The translations under genes were made by a program, and so were the position numbers. Positions 4,368-7,804 of a stretch of DNA of 7,804 nucleotides are shown here, piece after piece; the first letter of the stretch is position 1, and each line of letters begins with the position of its first letter. The DNA comes from Candidatus Poseidoniaceae archaeon (GTDB lineage Archaea; Thermoplasmatota; Poseidoniia; Poseidoniales; Poseidoniaceae), in the NCBI GenBank assembly GCA_013329925.1, contig DUJK01000208.1:1-7804 (forward strand), read 5' to 3'. The notes below the pieces were generated by a model, which saw nothing but the letters and a program-made list of their open reading frames with translations, was not told the origin of the DNA and ran no database searches.

Positions 4368-6587
4368 CTACTCTTCCTGTTGTTTAATTGCCCTCTCATG
4401 GGAAACTGTTGAGAGTAGGGTGGCGAGAAATACCGAAATTATGATCGTTAAAGTAAGTAATACTCCAGTGTCCTTTGCCGGGGGAAATTTGCTAAATGAA
4501 ACTACGAAAAAGACGCTGCAAGAAGTGATAGCAGCGCCCCATCTTGCCATATTATCAAATTTCCAAGACGTGATTTTGTCACTTGCGTGCGATAGATAGT
4601 CAGCGGCAAATCCCATGCCAAGCAATACCGCAGGAGCGGTATTTACGCCTCTGCCGCCAAGATGGCTGGCCAGTCCATCAACTGCAATACCAACGGCTAT
4701 TGTACCAACGGCTATTCTTGCTGCTCGATTGGTTGAACCAGTCATCGCCCGAGAAATCGTGAATACTATTATTCCAGCAAAAATTATCTGCAAAATTCGT
4801 GTCTGCTCAAATGATTTTGCCAGGCTAATTCCGGTGATTAAATCCCCGCCAATTTCGCCTGATAAATTATTATCATCGAGTAAATTCTGAGTATCTAGTG
4901 AAAATTGGTATGCGGATTGAGCGTTCTCGCCATCAATTACTGCAAGGATAAATCCGCCTGTTACCTCTCCATCAACTCTGAGCCATGGATCTTTTACTAA
5001 AATTGATTCAGTTGTATTGTCATATAGCTCATCAAAACTAGAACTTTCGGTTAAATCTCCCAAGCCTAATACTAATATTTCCCGAGATAAACCAGTATCG
5101 TAGGCAATGATATTCGGGTGTTGCACAAATTGTTGTTTGAAATTATCTAAATTGCTTAATTCTAGAGAGTCTGCATTGTCTAAATCGAAGGTGATGAATA
5201 CAATAGTACTAGATGCTATGACATAAAGGTCCCTAAGTTCACTAAGTTCGTCCAATGATTCACTGTCCTCGGGCAAGAATTGATTGATATCTAGTGCCTC
5301 AACGCCAGTAGGAGATGTTACAGCAATCATCACTAAGGCAAGTAGCGCCACGGGCCAGCCCCATTTTATTTTATTTTCCGAAGAAAAATTTACCACATCG
5401 TTAACTATTGGTGCAACTCGAGATTTGAGGTAATACTGCTCTAGAACAAATCTAGTAAGTAGCCAATCAAAGACGATCCCGACAATCATCACTAGGGCAA
5501 GACCACGTTGTGCTTTAATGGGTGAAAACAGCGCCAGTGATATGGCAGCAACCGTTGTTGCCATTGCCAGTAGCAATATTTCCCTAACCTCTTTAGTTGG
5601 TTTGTTCGACGATTTATACCAGAATGCTCCATCAACCGCTACCCCCATTATAATAGGAACGGCAATCCCGTCAATAACTGAAAATTGATAATCAAATAAT
5701 TGAAGAAAACCAATTACTGCCAAAACTACCAAAACAACTGAGCCTAGAGTCATTAATGTAGTCTTGATGTCTCTGAAAAACAACCACATAATTGCCACCA
5801 AAATAACAGCAGTTATTGGTAAGATTTTGGCTAAGTCATCCTTAGCGATTAGTTCTGCTTCCTTAAACAACATATTGACGCCAGCCGGCTCAAAGTTGAA
5901 TTCTGAATTGGCGGAAATCTTTTCGCACCAGCTCGAGAGTTCAGACCAATCGACCGGTCTTTCACTGGAATCAAGCCAGATTAACCATAGCAATTCGTTG
6001 GACTGAGGGGGTTGAGTTGCAGATGCTCCAGCAAATTCTGGACATGCAACTCCTATGTTAGATTCCTTGGGCAGCAAAAGTAAAGTGGCCTGAAGAGCGT
6101 TGGTTTCAGCAGTATTTGCCTCCTCTGAGCACCACCCTTGTTCATTGGTTGGCTGCAGAACTTCCCCCCAGCTGGACGCATTGGCTAGGCTTTTATTACG
6201 CGTATTAAATGCGCCTTCCCAAGCTGAAAATGGTGTTTCAAGGCGCTGAATGTAGACTTTGTTTGAATCAAACGAATAATCTGAATCGGTAGATGTGCGT
6301 GCTTCTTGCTCGATATTGAACAATTGCTCAACGCGTGAGAAGTTACTGGTTAGCGGACCTAGGTCTTCGTGTTGAACTCGAATGATTAGATATGCTGAAA
6401 TGGTTGAATCATTACCTTCTGATTTTATTCTCTGCATTGCTGGGTCTTCAAAGATTGCTTCGGTAGCCATCGAGGTTTGGGGTGGAGAGATTATTGCGGG
6501 CAGACTAAGGATACATAATGAAATTAATACAATTAATTTCATTCGCTTGTCGCTCATAACATCACTCAGTGATTGGTTTAGCGCCAT
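4368..6587 (-). CDS. RND/MMPL-type membrane transporter
   Basis: The 739-residue protein has the RND layout of one helix, a large outside loop, five helices, then the same again. Visible hydrophobic segments are about 16-34; 252-271, 275-296, 303-323, 335-354 and 362-386; then 409-425; and 598-614, 622-640, 650-667, 683-699 and 707-728. The outside loops cover about 35-250 and 426-597. Each half carries the small-residue motif with an acidic residue in the fourth helix: MGVAVDG (314-320, Asp319) and GMGFAADY (657-664, Asp663), where proton-coupled RND proteins relay protons. The family moves lipids, hopanoids, drugs or other hydrophobic molecules; the cargo here is unknown. The first loop holds three Cys (153, 182, 221). 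The 1-4-codon overlap with the upstream surface-protein gene (6578-6587) suggests translational coupling. ATGs also exist at 6557 and 6542; the one at 6557 has an SD-like GTGAT, so the start may be ten codons shorter. A 15-bp tandem duplication lies in a helix of the second half. Confidence 0.88.
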   Translation of the reverse strand: MALNQSLSDVMSDKRMKLIVLISLCILSLPAIISPPQTSMATEAIFEDPAMQRIKSEGNDSTISAYLIIRVQHEDLGPLTSNFSRVEQLFNIEQEARTSTDSDYSFDSNKVYIQRLETPFSAWEGAFNTRNKSLANASSWGEVLQPTNEQGWCSEEANTAETNALQATLLLLPKESNIGVACPEFAGASATQPPQSNELLWLIWLDSSERPVDWSELSSWCEKISANSEFNFEPAGVNMLFKEAELIAKDDLAKILPITAVILVAIMWLFFRDIKTTLMTLGSVVLVVLAVIGFLQLFDYQFSVIDGIAVPIIMGVAVDGAFWYKSSNKPTKEVREILLLAMATTVAAISLALFSPIKAQRGLALVMIVGIVFDWLLTRFVLEQYYLKSRVAPIVNDVVNFSSENKIKWGWPVALLALVMIAVTSPTGVEALDINQFLPEDSESLDELSELRDLYVIASSTIVFITFDLDNADSLELSNLDNFKQQFVQHPNIIAYDTGLSREILVLGLGDLTESSSFDELYDNTTESILVKDPWLRVDGEVTGGFILAVIDGENAQSAYQFSLDTQNLLDDNNLSGEIGGDLITGISLAKSFEQTRILQIIFAGIIVFTISRAMTGSTNRAARIAVGTIAVGIAVDGLASHLGGRGVNTAPAVLLGMGFAADYLSHASDKITSWKFDNMARWGAAITSCSVFFVVSFSKFPPAKDTGVLLTLTIIISVFLATLLSTVSHERAIKQQEE
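4688..4716 (-). repeat. 15-bp-period tandem duplication in the transporter gene
   Basis: The plus-strand 14-mer TACCAACGGCTATT occurs at 4688-4701 and again at 4703-4716, a period of 15 bases that keeps the frame. It encodes the repeated pentapeptide IAVGT/IAVGI (residues 625-634) inside a membrane helix. The identity of the two copies at third codon positions suggests a fairly recent slippage or duplication event rather than only selection for small hydrophobic residues. Confidence 0.75.
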
Positions 6588-7804
6588 TCAATCCAGGCGC
6601 CTGTTGTTGGATCTCGGTAGAACCAATTGCCAGAGCCAGCGGGGAATTGTATGGCTTCATAACCATCAATCATTTCTCCTCGGGCGGTAATTGGAGGTAC
6701 TGATGGAGCTGTGGCTATACTCGAGGAAATAGTTTCAAACAATTCCTCTTCTTTAGCAAATCGTTTTTCGTCAACTTCATCGCCTCTGTTACGTAATGTA
6801 ATAAACAATCCAACTGCGATTAGTATTACAATCAGCCCTATTGAGCCGCCGATTAATACCATACTATTGGACGTTGAATCAGACGACTCAGACTCCGAAT
6901 CTTGTTGCGAATCTGTACTGTTATCGGTAAGATCTCCCGTACCGTTTTGGTTATTTTGATTATCGTCAATATCCCCGAACGGGGTTGGGTCTGAGTTATC
7001 GCCAATTCCGTCATTGTCCGAGTCGGCCCATTCTGATGAGTCGATTGGGAATAAATCTCCGCCAACACACATTTGGAAGACGTCAATGGCTCCGTCGCAA
7101 TAACCGTCGTTATCGGTATCAGCCTTTAGTGGATTAGTTTGTGGGTTAGACAGTAATTCTTGGTCATCTAGTATACCATCTGAGTCATCGTCGGTATCTG
7201 CATTATTGCCGATATTATCCAAATCTGTATCAAACCACTCGCTTGAATCGTCTGGGAAGGCATCCAACAGGTCACCATAACCGTCAGCATCTCTGTCCCC
7301 GGGCAATCCGTCATCATCATCAATTCCGTCTTCGTTGACTTGAAGAGAAATCTCTACAGGATAATACTGTCCGCCAGAGACTCTAATGGTGATTTCACCA
7401 ACAAGTATTGGGAAGGAGTTTTGGCCGTTTTCATTGCTAAGAAGGCTAGTTAATGTCTCATCGCCTCTAACAACTGTGATTGATAATCCTTCAACTGGGT
7501 TGTTTGACTCATCGGTGATTGTCACTAGTACGATATCTCCTGGCGATGGGTTTGATGGTGAGAAAACTAGTGAAAGGTTCTCCATTGCCGGTGGTTCCGG
7601 GTTGGGAACAGAGAGCGTGGTGCTAATTGCAGAAACTAAATTGGCAGATTGCCCTGAACCTTGTTGCGCAATGGCAATAACGGTATACTCTGAAACTGGC
7701 GAAGATAGGTATGGTAATTCCAAGTCTGCGCTTGACCCTTGACCCCAAGCAATTGTGCTAAATCTGGTAACATACTTATCGAACATATCAAAACTTTCTG
7801 TATC
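6578..7804 (-). CDS. Membrane-anchored surface protein with TSP3 repeats, 5' end outside the window
   Basis: The frame is open to the right edge, with codons for DTESFD before the first visible ATG (7786) and no signal peptide, so the true start lies outside. Numbering from that Met: a beta-rich FN3-like stretch (about 1-62), an Ig-like domain (about 69-150, NPSPGDIVLVTITDESNNPV near its start), an Asp-rich thrombospondin type 3 calcium-binding region (about 153-272) with a Cys pair (230, 240), an acidic Ser/Asn-rich stalk (273-307), one membrane helix (308-331) followed by RNRG, and a cytosolic tail to 402. The tail ends GNWFYRDPTTGAWIEWR. The topology is outside-to-inside, type I. TSP3 regions bind calcium and are common in archaeal and marine bacterial surface proteins. 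Its stop lies inside the transporter gene, so the two are probably made together. Whether it is an adhesin, a stalk or a sensor cannot be told. Confidence 0.88.
   Translation of the reverse strand, partial: DTESFDMFDKYVTRFSTIAWGQGSSADLELPYLSSPVSEYTVIAIAQQGSGQSANLVSAISTTLSVPNPEPPAMENLSLVFSPSNPSPGDIVLVTITDESNNPVEGLSITVVRGDETLTSLLSNENGQNSFPILVGEITIRVSGGQYYPVEISLQVNEDGIDDDDGLPGDRDADGYGDLLDAFPDDSSEWFDTDLDNIGNNADTDDDSDGILDDQELLSNPQTNPLKADTDNDGYCDGAIDVFQMCVGGDLFPIDSSEWADSDNDGIGDNSDPTPFGDIDDNQNNQNGTGDLTDNSTDSQQDSESESSDSTSNSMVLIGGSIGLIVILIAVGLFITLRNRGDEVDEKRFAKEEELFETISSSIATAPSVPPITARGEMIDGYEAIQFPAGSGNWFYRDPTTGAWIEWR
6989..7264 (-). repeat. Two diverged copies of a TSP3 unit flanking a Cys-containing loop
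   Basis: The encoded units DAFPDDSSEWFDTDLDNIG (from 7264; the full 23-residue copy is 7196-7264) and DLFPIDSSEWADSDNDGIG (from 7057; 6989-7057) align as D-x-F-P-x-D-S-S-E-W-x-D-x-D-x-D-x-I-G-x-N-x-D. Between them lie another Asp-rich unit and CDGAIDVFQMC, likely a disulfide loop. The DNA copies differ at many positions, so the duplication is old. Confidence 0.7.

Noticed and set aside
1..7804. Search for tRNA or rRNA genes, CRISPR repeats, insertion-sequence ends or a defence cassette
   Set aside because: Nearly every base is covered by protein-coding genes with recognisable families. No clover-leaf-like gaps, regularly spaced repeats, transposase or toxin/nuclease cassette were seen.

Overview
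The window looks like chromosomal DNA from a planktonic euryarchaeon, most likely marine group II (Poseidoniia) or a relative. That assignment is inference. It rests on a Pcc1-like KEOPS subunit (an archaeal/eukaryotic family), an archaeal TATA-like box placed for a leaderless transcript, and a membrane-anchored surface protein with thrombospondin type 3 calcium-binding repeats and an aromatic-rich cytosolic tail. The DNA is moderately AT-rich and very gene-dense. The largest gap between genes is about 54 bases. I see no RNA gene, insertion sequence, CRISPR array or origin.

Layout from left to right. A 5' gene fragment on the minus strand (1-86) runs off the left edge and is unidentified. Next is hflX (107-1510, minus), a ribosome-associated GTPase, followed across a 24-base divergent gap by a small plus-strand gene (1535-1759) that resembles pcc1. 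That gene ends two bases from the convergent xth/exoIII-type AP endonuclease gene (1762-2538, minus).

From xth rightwards everything is on the minus strand. In transcription order it runs: a surface protein with a TSP3 region, one membrane helix and a cytosolic tail (6578-7804, 5' end beyond the window); a 12-helix RND/MMPL-type transporter (4368-6587) overlapping it by 10 bases; a LURP-one/Tubby-C-like protein (3767-4330); a GTG-started FAD-dependent oxidoreductase of the phytoene-desaturase/amine-oxidase type (2582-3712); and xth.

The overlap between the surface-protein and transporter genes suggests translational coupling and perhaps a joint envelope complex. A well-placed TATA-like box in the 37-base gap before the LURP-one gene suggests that it, and perhaps the oxidoreductase, can also be transcribed separately. 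The surface protein, RND transporter, LURP-one protein and isoprenoid-type FAD enzyme could together form an envelope or lipid-handling neighbourhood. This is a hypothesis from gene order and family resemblance, not something the sequence proves. The hflX-pcc1 and xth genes look like ordinary translation, tRNA-modification and DNA-repair functions. I found no clear evidence of a new defence or mobile system.
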